Source: JASSUD01 sp031963415
Lineage (GTDB): Bacteria > Pseudomonadota > Gammaproteobacteria > Burkholderiales > Burkholderiaceae
NCBI GenBank assembly: GCA_031963415.1
Contig: JASSUI010000001.1
Span: 2,356,001 to 2,420,000 of the forward strand
Direction of reading: 5' to 3'
Length of the DNA: 64,000 bases
Both the position numbers and the translations under genes were made by a program. Below the pieces are notes generated by a model. The model saw only the letters and a program-made list of their open reading frames with translations, made no database searches and had not been told where the DNA came from. Positions 1 through 8,117 of the stretch are shown piece after piece; the first letter of the stretch is position 1; the number at the start of each line of letters is the position of its first letter.

Positions 1-340
1 AATGGATACCTTAGTGGGCAAAAATGGAATGCGTCTCTCAGGTGGTCAGCGACAGCGACTAGCGATTGCTCGCGCCATTTATAAAAACGCCCCCATCCTG
101 ATTTTAGATGAAGCCACTTCTGCACTTGACGCCGAATCAGAGCGCCACGTGCAAGCTGCGTTAGAAACCTTAATGCAAGGCCGCACGACGCTCGTTGTTG
201 CGCATCGACTCTCTACTATTGAGCGAGCAGACCGCATTATCGTGTTGGATGCAGGGCAAATTGTTGAACAGGGTAGTCATGCTGAATTACTCAGCCAGCA
301 AGGGTTATATGCACACCTCTATCGCCTTCAATCGCAGTGA
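1..340 (+). CDS. msbA: Lipid A / phospholipid ABC exporter, C-terminal part (MsbA-like), partial at left edge
   Basis: This is the last ~112 residues of an ABC-transporter ATPase domain; the reading frame continues off the left edge. The ABC signature LSGGQRQRLAIARA, the Walker B stretch ILILDEATSALD and the switch histidine in VVAHRLS are all present. The exporter-type ending (LLSQQGLYAHLYRLQ) matches fused membrane-ATPase half-transporters of the MsbA type, which flip lipid A-core across the inner membrane. The membrane domain and Walker A lie outside the window, so another ABCB-type exporter cannot be excluded. It ends convergently against the ribonuclease G gene. Confidence 0.75.
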   Translation, partial: MDTLVGKNGMRLSGGQRQRLAIARAIYKNAPILILDEATSALDAESERHVQAALETLMQGRTTLVVAHRLSTIERADRIIVLDAGQIVEQGSHAELLSQQGLYAHLYRLQSQ

Positions 341-447
341 AGTTTAAGAACCAGTTCACGCCTTGTCGATGCTGAATTTGATGAAAAAGCACGACCAGCG
401 TATCAACTATTGACTACCAGTTACCTCCCAAAACGCTCCTCTTTGAG

Positions 448-461
448 ACCCTGAATAGGGT
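448..461. terminator. Small hairpin between convergent genes
   Basis: ACCCT-GAAT-AGGGT, a 5-bp stem with a 4-nt loop, lies between the convergent msbA and rng stop codons. It is short and has no strong T tract, so it is only a weak candidate terminator. Confidence 0.25.
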
Positions 462-476
462 TTAGATGCGTTCCCT

Positions 477-1988
477 TTAATGTTCTTGAGCAAACGGCAC
501 AACCTCATATTGCTCTCGATGAAACTGAGCAACGCTTTGCACGGAGACTGTTTTACCGATTAAATCTTGCATCTGCGCCAGGTGCGCTGCTTCCTCGGTG
601 AGCAGCATATCAGCGATATCAGGGGCAACGAATATGCGTAGCGCATCCGCATTAAGTTGCCGTGCCGTTTGCAACATGTCTCGCAGTATTTCGTAGCAGA
701 TAGTCTGCTTTGTCTTGATTTGTCCAGTGCCGTGGCAGCTTGGACAAGTTTCGCAAAGGAGGGCGTTCAACGAAGCACGGGTACGTTTGCGGGTAATCTC
801 AACCAGCCCAAGTGCAGAAAAAGAACTCACTGAAAAAGGCACGCGATCTTTGGCAAGTGCCTCTCTTAATGTAGTAAGTACAGCGTTGCGATGGGTTGGA
901 TCTGTCATGTCGATAAAATCAACCACAATAATGCCACCTAGATTACGCAGTCTTATTTGCTGTACCAGCGCATGCGCGGCTTCTAAATTGGTCGTAAAGA
1001 TCGTTTGAGTGTTATTACGTTCGCTTGTGCAATTTCCTGTATTGACATCAATGATGGTCATTGCCTCTGTTTGCTCAATGATCAAATAGCCACCAGACTT
1101 CAGATCTATGCGTTTCTCCAACGCTCGTTGACAATCAGCTTCGATAGCGTAGTGCTCAAACAGTGGTTTGGCTTGCGTGTAGTGATGCAATTTCGCTTTT
1201 AACGTCGGCGCGAAGCTATCGGCGAATTCGCTCAGCTGTTCAAAGGTTTTAAAGTGATCGACTGAAATTAGCGAAGTATGGGGATCTGCGATATCACGTA
1301 GTATGCGTTGCGCTAAATTGATATCTTGGTATAGCAGGGCAGGGGCTGGTAAGCGTTGCGCTTGTTCACTAATAGTTTTCCATAGCTGACGTAGATATTG
1401 AATATCATCAGTCAACTCATCATCGGTGGCCGATGCCGCATTGGTTCGGAGCAAATAGCCACCCGCATGGTGCGGAGCAACGATTGCTTTGAGGCGGGCG
1501 TGCAACGCATTGCGCTGCGCTAAATCAGTGATTTTTTGAGAGACCCCGATGATTGTTTCACGAGGTAAATAAACCAAGTGACGCCCCGCTAAACTCAAGC
1601 GAGTAGAAAGCCGAGCGCCTTTGGTGCCGAGCGGATCTTTGATAACTTGTACGAGTAGCGTTTGACCGGCAGATAGCGATTGCTCAATTGGGGAAGGCAG
1701 CTGAACTGATGCTTGGCTCGGGGAGGCTGGCTGAGAAAAAGGAGAGGGGCAAAAATCGGTCGCCTGTAAAAAAGCGGTTCGTGTCAGTCCAATGTCGAAA
1801 AAGGCAGCCTGTATCCCTGGTACCACTCGTACAACTTTACCAAGGTATAAATTGCCAACTAGACCTTGCTCATTTGTTGCGCCTGAAGTTGATGCACGTT
1901 CGATATGAAGTTCCTGAACGCAGCCATCTTGCACAACGGCAATACGAGTTTCTTGTGGCGTGACATTAATTAAAATCTCTTCGTTCAT
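477..1988 (-). CDS. rng: Ribonuclease G
   Basis: Endoribonuclease of the RNase E/G family, which matures the 5' end of 16S rRNA and turns over mRNA. The protein starts MNEEILINVTPQETR, the family's usual start, so the ATG at 1988 is preferred over an in-frame TTG four codons upstream. An S1-like RNA-binding region follows (LVGNLYLGKVVRVVPG), then VIKDPLGTKGARLS. The two metal-binding aspartates lie in IIDVNTGN and VVDFIDM. The Zn-link cysteines are in CPSCHGTG near the C-terminus. Length (503 residues) is near the family norm of about 490. A Pro/Ser/Gln-rich stretch at about residues 85-105 replaces the usual linker in the S1 region. In related genomes maf and rlmH normally sit just upstream; here rsfS is directly next to it. 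Confidence 0.95.
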   Translation of the reverse strand: MNEEILINVTPQETRIAVVQDGCVQELHIERASTSGATNEQGLVGNLYLGKVVRVVPGIQAAFFDIGLTRTAFLQATDFCPSPFSQPASPSQASVQLPSPIEQSLSAGQTLLVQVIKDPLGTKGARLSTRLSLAGRHLVYLPRETIIGVSQKITDLAQRNALHARLKAIVAPHHAGGYLLRTNAASATDDELTDDIQYLRQLWKTISEQAQRLPAPALLYQDINLAQRILRDIADPHTSLISVDHFKTFEQLSEFADSFAPTLKAKLHHYTQAKPLFEHYAIEADCQRALEKRIDLKSGGYLIIEQTEAMTIIDVNTGNCTSERNNTQTIFTTNLEAAHALVQQIRLRNLGGIIVVDFIDMTDPTHRNAVLTTLREALAKDRVPFSVSSFSALGLVEITRKRTRASLNALLCETCPSCHGTGQIKTKQTICYEILRDMLQTARQLNADALRIFVAPDIADMLLTEEAAHLAQMQDLIGKTVSVQSVAQFHREQYEVVPFAQEH

Positions 1989-2015
1989 CGTGTCGCACAA
2001 GCATTCAAACGCTAA

Positions 2016-2036
2016 AAGACTGCGATTTGCAGTCTT
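2016..2036 (-). terminator. Hairpin between rsfS and rng
   Basis: Perfect 8-bp stem AAGACTGC / GCAGTCTT with a 5-nt loop. Read on the minus strand it is followed by TTTAGCG. It lies 20 bp after the rsfS stop and may end the nadD-rsfS transcript, so rng would need its own promoter. The T run is short, which keeps confidence moderate. Confidence 0.45.
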
Positions 2037-2056
2037 GCCAAGCCGTGAGCAAATAC

Positions 2057-2398
2057 TTATTTGCTATCTATAGGCTTATCACCCCAAATTTCTTCCAGGT
2101 TGTAATGCTGCCGTATCGCAGGTTGCAAAATATGCACGATAGCGTCACCGCAATCAACCAGTACCCATTCACCGTGCTCTTCACCTTCGGTACCGATAAC
2201 GTCGAAGCCCGCTTCCTTAACTTTGGTGCGTACGCTAGAGGCGAGTGCTCTTGTCTGGCGATTCGAGGTGCCGCTCGCTACGATGATGCGGTCAAATAGT
2301 TCAGTTAGGTGAGTTGTATTAAATACTTTAATGTCTTGCGCTTTGACCTCTTCGAGGCCGTCAATAATAGCGCGTTGTAATTCACGAAGATCATCCAT
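2057..2398 (-). CDS. rsfS: Ribosomal silencing factor RsfS
   Basis: RsfS (YbeB/Iojap family) binds ribosomal protein L14 and blocks subunit joining in stationary phase. The 113-residue protein starts MDDLRELQRAIIDGLEEVKAQDI. It contains the family stretches FDRIIVASGTSNRQT, GEWVLVDCGDAIVHI and the ending YNLEEIWGD. The ATG at 2398 is chosen because it lies 2 bp after the nadD stop; a longer reading would overlap nadD for no gain. The pair nadD-rsfS is a standard operon, but the usual next gene rlmH is missing here. Confidence 0.93.
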   Translation of the reverse strand: MDDLRELQRAIIDGLEEVKAQDIKVFNTTHLTELFDRIIVASGTSNRQTRALASSVRTKVKEAGFDVIGTEGEEHGEWVLVDCGDAIVHILQPAIRQHYNLEEIWGDKPIDSK

Positions 2399-2400
2399 AA

Positions 2401-3066
2401 TTAATTTTGGTAGAGGCGGTAGCGACGAATATAGCGCCACACCGTCTGAGGTATGTTATAGGTTGTTTTACTTTGCGTTTGATTTTGCTGATGCCTGTGC
2501 GAAGTCACCTGGCGAATACGTGTTGAGGAAATATCCGGCGTCAGCATCGTATCTAGCAAAATAAGGCCATGCGGTTGTGTCTGAAGAGCCGTGGCAGTGC
2601 TGGCGCGCATCTTGATTTCAGCTGCGACTTCAGCAGAGGCTGAAGTAAGCGTGAAACCTGGTCGTAATGCGACGCCTAGGTGAGCGTAATCGAATAAATT
2701 GCGCCAATTATGCCAGGTATTGAGTTGGCACAATTGATCATTACCTATTAGTAGTGTTAACGAAGCCTGTTGGCCAATACGTTGGCGCCATGCGCTAAGA
2801 GTATCAATCGTATAAGTTGGGCCGCTGCGCTCGATTTCATCAGTTGCCACGCACACAGCCGTGTTAGCAAGTTTCAACTCTTTAGCAGCTAAGCGCGTCA
2901 TCATAAGCCGATGGCGTGCATCCGAAATATTGTTTTTTTGCCAGGGCTGACCCGCTGGCAATAGAACTAACTGAGTTAACTGTAATAGCTCAGAAAAACG
3001 GCGTGCTAACACTAAATGCCCTTCGTGAATGGGATCAAAAGTACCGCCTAAAATGCCAATGTGCAT
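2401..3066 (-). CDS. nadD: Nicotinate-nucleotide adenylyltransferase
   Basis: Transfers AMP from ATP to nicotinate mononucleotide to make deamido-NAD, the penultimate step of NAD synthesis. The N-terminal nucleotidyltransferase motif GGTFDPIHEGH is intact at residues 7-17. The second family motif appears as ISSTRIRQ near residue 183. At 221 residues it is of normal size. It sits between hemF (6 bp upstream) and rsfS (2 bp downstream), so the three genes are probably co-transcribed. Confidence 0.95.
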   Translation of the reverse strand: MHIGILGGTFDPIHEGHLVLARRFSELLQLTQLVLLPAGQPWQKNNISDARHRLMMTRLAAKELKLANTAVCVATDEIERSGPTYTIDTLSAWRQRIGQQASLTLLIGNDQLCQLNTWHNWRNLFDYAHLGVALRPGFTLTSASAEVAAEIKMRASTATALQTQPHGLILLDTMLTPDISSTRIRQVTSHRHQQNQTQSKTTYNIPQTVWRYIRRYRLYQN

Positions 3067-3072
3067 AGAACG

Positions 3073-4119
3073 TTAGATCCAATCACGAGCTACGAGAAAA
3101 TCTGTGTAAAGTTGCGCTTCGGGTGAATTAGGTTCTGGTTTCCAATCGTAACGCCAGTTAGCAACTGGAGGTAAGGACATCAAAATCGATTCGGTGCGCC
3201 CGCCGCTTTGCAAACCAAACTGGGTGCCGCGATCTAAGACCAGATTAAATTCAGCGTAGCGTCCACGCCGGTAAGATTGGAATTCTCGCTCACGCTCTCC
3301 AAAAGTTGCATCACGGCGTTTTTCGATAATAGGTTGATAGGCTTTTAGAAAAGCTTCGCCCACATTTTTCATCATAGCTAGACCGCGTTCAAAACCAAGT
3401 TCGGCGAAATCATCATAAAAAATACCGCCAATACCACGTGGTTCATTGCGGTGTTTGAGAAAGAAGTATTCGTCGCACCAGCGTTTAAAGCGTGGATATA
3501 AATCAGCCCCAAAAGGAATCAATGCATCATGACAAACTTGATGAAAATGCTGCGCGTCTTCTGCAAAACCATAGTAAGGCGTGAGATCCATACCACCGCC
3601 GAACCAAAAGATGGGTTCATCCGAGGTAGTTTCTGCTGCACCGTATGAAGCTGAAGACAGACTCGCATCTTCACAGCGGACATGTTGTGCTGCCCCTTGC
3701 TTGTATGCATCTCCACTGATCGGCTGCGCGCTCGCAGAAACAAGTGACCCTTTAGCCGTTGCAACAAGCATGCGTACATTCATATGCACGGTTGGGCAAT
3801 ATGGATTTCGTGGATGTAATACAAGTGAGACGCCAAGTGCTTCAAAACTGCGGCCTACAAGATGAGGCCGCGCTGCCGTGGCTGCACTGGGTAGCATATC
3901 GCCACGTACGTGAGAAAAGTTAACCCCACCGCGCTCAAATACATTGCCTCGCTCTATCACGCATGATAGGCCATCGCCAGCAAGCGGTTCGTTATCAGGT
4001 CGCTGCCAAGCATCATGTATAAAAGATTGTCCATCAAGCTGGCTTAACGTCTGCACGATGTTTTGTTGTAAACCCAGTAAAAAATTACGTACGGCGGCAA
4101 TATCAATTGATTTTTTCAC
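3073..4119 (-). CDS. hemF: Oxygen-dependent coproporphyrinogen III oxidase with an internal insertion
   Basis: Converts coproporphyrinogen III to protoporphyrinogen IX in haem synthesis, using O2. Conserved blocks include HPRNPYCPTVHMNVRM, FWFGGGMDLTPYYGF, KHRNEPRGIGGIFYDDF, YRRGRYAEFNLVLDRGT and QSGGRTESILMSLPP. The start is GTG. The protein has 348 residues against about 307 in Burkholderia relatives. The surplus is one in-frame Ser/Ala-rich segment of about 41 residues (roughly residues 117-158) between HMNVRMLVAT and EPIFWFGG. All flanking catalytic-core motifs are intact, so the enzyme is probably functional with a surface loop. It is followed by nadD after 6 bp. Confidence 0.95.
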   Translation of the reverse strand: MKKSIDIAAVRNFLLGLQQNIVQTLSQLDGQSFIHDAWQRPDNEPLAGDGLSCVIERGNVFERGGVNFSHVRGDMLPSAATAARPHLVGRSFEALGVSLVLHPRNPYCPTVHMNVRMLVATAKGSLVSASAQPISGDAYKQGAAQHVRCEDASLSSASYGAAETTSDEPIFWFGGGMDLTPYYGFAEDAQHFHQVCHDALIPFGADLYPRFKRWCDEYFFLKHRNEPRGIGGIFYDDFAELGFERGLAMMKNVGEAFLKAYQPIIEKRRDATFGEREREFQSYRRGRYAEFNLVLDRGTQFGLQSGGRTESILMSLPPVANWRYDWKPEPNSPEAQLYTDFLVARDWI

Positions 4120-4576
4120 TATCGCGTCCAGGTAATAAGATAAGTCCTTCAGGAAGGAATGAATAACCCAGAATCAGCGTCAAACTTTCTTGCTGCGCTG
4201 TCCGAGTCAGTATGGATTAGCAGAGCTTCCCTAAGCTGTCGAAGGCGGTATTTTATAAAAATACTTGCTGAAAATCTTGGACAGATTGGCTTTCTTTCTA
4301 CAGTGGCTTTCTTTCTACAGTAAATAAGCCAGATGATCTTCATTGCAAATAAATGGAATCTGGAATAGGGAAGGAGGAAAGTGCCAGAGGGCGAATGCCA
4401 GGAGGTGCTGAAGGTATAGAAAAGCAAGCTAAACATTAGCTCACTGATTTTGTTTTGATTTAAAGCAAGAATAAATGGAGAGCAAAAGCAGCAAAATAAC
4501 CTATTACTGCCCCACGGCAGGACTAATGCACTGCCTAGCCATGGCATTTGTTGCCCCCGATTTATTCAGCGTTTTT
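4120..4576. other. Intergenic gap hemF-purD with a 17-bp tandem duplication
   Basis: No convincing gene. The unit TGGCTTTCTTTCTACAG occurs twice head to tail at 4287-4303 and 4304-4320. A 132-codon minus-strand frame covers most of the gap but has no recognisable domain or clear ribosome-binding site. The segment near 4560 (GATTTATTCAGCG) resembles short strings in other gaps of the window (49112, 50166, 58228), which suggests repeat-derived DNA. Confidence 0.5.
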
Positions 4577-5851
4577 TTAATGCTTGCGATTGAGCGCACG
4601 ATGGCCAATATCGCGTCGATATTGCATACTTTCAAAGTTAATTTGACTCACTGCTGCATAAGCGGCTGACTGGGCGCCGCGCACTGAGTCTGCTAACCCA
4701 ACCACACAAAGCACACGTCCACCGGCTGTTACCAGTTGTTCATCGACAAGTTTGGTGCCGGCATGGAAGGTGATCGTGTCATCGGTCGCTGCTGCAATGC
4801 CAGAGATAGCATCCCCTTGCTGTGGTGCTTGAGGGTAACCGCCGGCGGCCAGCACGATGCCTAATGCGGTACGGCGATCCCATTCGGCTTGGGTCTCGTC
4901 GAGCTTGCCAGCGATTGCTTGGTTTAGAATTTTGGAGAAATCGCTTTTCAAGCGAGCCATAATGACTTGCGCTTCAGGGTCGCCAAGGCGGCAATTAAAT
5001 TCAAGCACTTTCGGGTTGCCGTGCGTATCAATCATTAACCCTGCATACAAAAAGCCCGTGTAGCGATTTCCTTCGCTTTCCATACCGCGCACGGTCGGCA
5101 AGATAATTTCGCGCATCACGCGCGCGTGTAATTGAGGGGTGACAATTGGCGCAGGTGAGTAAGCGCCCATACCGCCTGTGTTTGGCCCTTCATCGCCATC
5201 CAGTAGTCGTTTATGATCTTGGCTAGAAGCAAGTGGCAGCACATGCTTGCCATCTACCATCACTATAAAGCTGGCTTCTTCACCATCGAGAAACTCTTCG
5301 ATAATGATAGTAGCGTTCCTGTCTTCTTTCTGACGTTCAACAAGCAATGTATCAACTGCAGCGTGTGCTTCCGCTAAGCTTTGTGCGACCACGACGCCTT
5401 TACCTGAGGCCAAACCATCTGCTTTGATCACGATGGGGACGCCTTTGGTTTCTATATATTGATGCGCAGCTTCAGCATCTGAAAAGCTTTGATATTCTGC
5501 GGTAGGAATGTTGTGCCGCTGCATAAACGCTTTAGCAAAGTCTTTTGAACTTTCAAGTTGTGCGGCTTTTTGCGTGGGGCCAAATATTTTGAGGCCGCGT
5601 GCGCGAAATAGATCAACTATGCCATTTGCCAGTGGTGCTTCTGGCCCAACGACAGTAAATGCGATTTGTTCTTTCTCTACGAAATCAGCGAGTGCCTCAG
5701 CATCACTGAGCGGCACATTGCACAGATACTTGTCAGAAGCCGTACCCCCATTACCTGGCGCCACATAGACGCGTTGTACTAATCCTGATTGAGCAAGTTT
5801 CCACGCTAATGCGTGCTCGCGGCCACCTGAGCCGACTACAAGTAATTTCAT
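4577..5851 (-). CDS. purD: Phosphoribosylamine-glycine ligase (GAR synthetase)
   Basis: Second step of purine synthesis: ATP-dependent joining of glycine to phosphoribosylamine. The N-terminal MKLLVVGSGGREHALAWKL is typical and fixes the ATG at 5851, which has GGAAAT as a plausible ribosome-binding site; an upstream in-frame TTG is less likely. The ATP-grasp core is visible in VIKADGLASGKGVVVA, EEFLDGEEASFI, PNTGGMGAYSPAP and VLEFNCRLGDPEAQV. Length (424 residues) is normal. It lies downstream of the yebC regulator, separated by a repeat-filled gap. Confidence 0.96.
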   Translation of the reverse strand: MKLLVVGSGGREHALAWKLAQSGLVQRVYVAPGNGGTASDKYLCNVPLSDAEALADFVEKEQIAFTVVGPEAPLANGIVDLFRARGLKIFGPTQKAAQLESSKDFAKAFMQRHNIPTAEYQSFSDAEAAHQYIETKGVPIVIKADGLASGKGVVVAQSLAEAHAAVDTLLVERQKEDRNATIIIEEFLDGEEASFIVMVDGKHVLPLASSQDHKRLLDGDEGPNTGGMGAYSPAPIVTPQLHARVMREIILPTVRGMESEGNRYTGFLYAGLMIDTHGNPKVLEFNCRLGDPEAQVIMARLKSDFSKILNQAIAGKLDETQAEWDRRTALGIVLAAGGYPQAPQQGDAISGIAAATDDTITFHAGTKLVDEQLVTAGGRVLCVVGLADSVRGAQSAAYAAVSQINFESMQYRRDIGHRALNRKH

Positions 5852-5913
5852 AGTAATTTCCAAAGTGAGGAATTTATTGCCAAGGTTTGTTCCTCATCTA
5901 CTGTATTTTTTTA

Positions 5914-6075
5914 GAGCCTGTTTATGACCTTTTGAAAAGCTTGCTTTAGGTTTTTCAAAAGATTTTAAATAAAGGTTGGCGGTGTACATGTTGGGGTTCC
6001 TTTGTCACCCCAACCTACAATTTTTGGAAATGTTAGTAGGTTGAGGTGGGGGACGAGCCCCAGCATGCATATCCA
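5914..6075. repeat. Intergenic repeat cluster with a GTTGGGGT hairpin (family C)
   Basis: GTTGGGGT (5990-5997) and ACCCCAAC (6007-6014) form a perfect 8-bp stem around TCCTTTGTC. The same hairpin with one loop change occurs at 27224-27248, and relatives occur at 54716 and 62022. A second, inverted partial copy (GTAGGTTGAGGTGGGGGA) follows at about 6031-6050. A string like AGAGCCTGTTTATGACC at 5912 resembles the ends of family A palindromes. Confidence 0.6.
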
Positions 6076-6207
6076 CTGTCTTCAATAGCTTCCTGCTTAG
6101 AAAGTTCGAACAAGCTCTAACGTAGAAGAGGTCGCTAAATAGTTTTGGCAAACGTATTTTTATGGGCTAAATTTTTTGCTGGAAAGCGTTGTGATTGCTT
6201 GCAAGCG

Positions 6208-6939
6208 CTAGCTAACGTCATCAAGCACGACATTGCTAAACACTTGTTGCACATCATCAAGGTTTTCAAGCGCATCTAACAGTTTTTGCATCTTCAGTGC
6301 TTCTTCACCCGTGAAGCTGACTTCATTTTGCGGCTTCATCGTAATTTCAGCGATTTCAGCGATTAACCCTGCGGCAGTAAACTCATTCTTCACTGCCTCG
6401 AAATCAGCAGGCGCGCAGATCACCTCGAAGCTACCGTCATCGTTTTTGATCACATCGTCAACGCCAACGTTAAGCGCTATTTCCATTAGTGTTTCTTCAG
6501 AAACATCTGGTGCGAATAACAGCTGGCCGCAGTGAGTGAACATAAACGCGACACAGCCATCTTGTCCTAGATTGCCACCGTGTTTAGCAAAAGCATGACG
6601 AACTTCAGCGACTGTGCGCGTACGATTATCAGTCATACAGTCAACGATTACCGCAGCACCAGATGGGCCATAACCTTCATAGCGCAACTCTTCATAGTGA
6701 GCGCCTTCCAATTCGCCTGTGCCTCGTGCAATGGCCCTCTGAATATTATCTTTGGGCATATTCACATCGGCTGCTTTGTCAATCGCTAAGCGCAAGCGTG
6801 GGTTGCTATTTGCGTCGCCTCCACCTAAGCGCGCAGCGACAGTAATTTCTTTAATGAGGCGTGTCCAAATCTTGCCGCGCTTTGCGTCTGCAGCGGCTTT
6901 TTTATGTTTGATATTGGCCCATTTAGAGTGACCAGCCAT
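6208..6939 (-). CDS. YebC/PmpR-family (TACO1) regulator
   Basis: DNA-binding or translation-associated protein of the YebC/PmpR family. The 243-residue protein begins MAGHSKWANIKHKKAAADAKRGKI, the family hallmark, and has NPRLRLAIDKAADVNMPKDNI, YEGYGPSGAAVIVDCMTDN and RTVAEVRHAFAKHGGNLG in order. Family members bind promoters or relieve ribosome stalling; the exact role here cannot be read from sequence. Its usual neighbour purD follows after a long gap. Confidence 0.93.
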   Translation of the reverse strand: MAGHSKWANIKHKKAAADAKRGKIWTRLIKEITVAARLGGGDANSNPRLRLAIDKAADVNMPKDNIQRAIARGTGELEGAHYEELRYEGYGPSGAAVIVDCMTDNRTRTVAEVRHAFAKHGGNLGQDGCVAFMFTHCGQLLFAPDVSEETLMEIALNVGVDDVIKNDDGSFEVICAPADFEAVKNEFTAAGLIAEIAEITMKPQNEVSFTGEEALKMQKLLDALENLDDVQQVFSNVVLDDVS

Positions 6940-6968
6940 TCAGATCTCCAACCTTTGCCAACTTTTTA

Positions 6969-7137
6969 AGAACCTGTTTGCAAATCGCCTAAAAAGCAGT
7001 GATTTGTCTATATATCAAACCCTGGGCGGTGTTCGCAATCTTCATGTGCCTCTATGAAGATAGAGGTTGTTACAAGATTACTTGACTAAGGGCCTCTGCT
7101 GACTGACGGCCTGTTAGGCAATTTGTAGACAGGTTCT
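6969..7137. repeat. Imperfect palindromic element, family A (about 170 bp)
   Basis: The ends are AGAACCTGTTTGCAAATCGC (left) and, read in reverse complement from 7137, a near-identical string; 21 of 24 terminal bases pair. The core motif CAAAYTGYCTAAAAGG recurs at 57197, 58356, 60329 and elsewhere. The rest of the gap to 7347 shows no gene. Confidence 0.7.
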
Positions 7138-7347
7138 AAATGGCCTGTTTATAAGTTTGTTAAAGGAACTACGGGGGTAGTTTTGTTAATGGTATTTGCT
7201 TTCGCTGTTCGCAAACGACAGCTTAGAGAGGAAAAATGCATCTTCAAAGTGAGCCCGATTTTATCATGGAGATTGAGTTTTGCAGGATCAGCCTAAAGAG
7301 ATAAGGGGCGCTTATACGCAAGCTTTGTTGACTTGTGCAGCAGCATT

Positions 7348-7680
7348 TTATGAACGCCCAAACAATCGACGCAATTGATCTTTAGCTTGTTCCAGCGTTG
7401 CTCTTTTCTCATCTGACAGGTTTTTACCTGCTCGATTGATATAAAAATTTAACATCGACATTGCTGACTGCAGAGGAGTTCCCTTGCGTTGTTGGCTTGT
7501 TTCTGCTGAATGCTTTAGCGAAGTGGCGATGTGCAAGGGATCGGTTGATTGAAAAATGTTGGCTTCTAACTCCAGCGCATGGCTGCTCTGTCCTACTTCC
7601 TTTGACCAATGCCTCTTTACAGAAGCATTGAGAGGATGTGCTGTTCTTTTTTTAGCTGGACGCTCTTTGCTGCTTTTCAT
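7348..7680 (-). CDS. DUF3175-family protein
   Basis: A 110-residue protein that matches what I know of the small DUF3175 family of unknown function. A basic N-terminus is followed by HWSKEVGQSSHALELEANIF, IATSLKHSAE and SAMSMLNFYINRAGKNLS, ending QAKDQLRRLFGRS. No signal peptide or membrane helix is visible. It lies alone, divergent from the CBS-domain remnant. The ribosome-binding site is weak. No specific function can be given. Confidence 0.75.
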   Translation of the reverse strand: MKSSKERPAKKRTAHPLNASVKRHWSKEVGQSSHALELEANIFQSTDPLHIATSLKHSAETSQQRKGTPLQSAMSMLNFYINRAGKNLSDEKRATLEQAKDQLRRLFGRS

Positions 7681-7914
7681 GATTGACTTCTCATTAAATG
7701 AAGCGTCTTAAGCTTAGGTATTGAATAAAGCAAGGGATGCAGAAAAATTGCATCGCATGAAACTTGATGGACATAGATCACTTTGCAATCTAAGAAAATT
7801 AGTTTTATTTTGGAAATCCAGATCGCAGAAAAATTCCTATTTATTGCAATTTTTATTCCGTTCAAACAAAAGAGGAAAACGATGAAAATCGTAATGCAAC
7901 TTTAAGAGGGTTTT

Positions 7915-8117
7915 ATGAAAATAGGCGATATTTGTCAAAAAGAGGTTTTAACCTGTGTTGGGCACGAATCAGTGAAGCACGCCGCGCGCCGATTCTCGAT
8001 GATCAGCAAAAAATATGTGGCGTGGTGGCATTAGATGATTTGCTCATCATGTTAAGCAAATGTTTGAGCAGGTTAGCCTCGCTGATAGAAACTCAGACTA
8101 AATGCAATCAATGCTAG
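7915..8117 (+). pseudogene. CBS-domain protein remnant (internally deleted, frameshifted)
   Basis: The ATG at 7915 opens MKIGDICQKEVLTCVGHESVKHAAR, the start of a CBS-pair protein. At about 7983 the frame jumps to APILDDQQKICGVVALDDLLIML, the end of the second CBS domain, continuing to the stop at 8117. Roughly 90 residues between first and second CBS repeats are missing and the halves are in different frames. It overlaps the start of the phosphoribosyltransferase by 16 bp, which suggests former translational coupling. Confidence 0.75.

Noticed and set aside
4149..4547. 132-codon minus-strand frame between hemF and purD
   Set aside because: Composition is unlike a protein family I know, there is no clear ribosome-binding site, and it spans a tandem duplication and repeat-like DNA.
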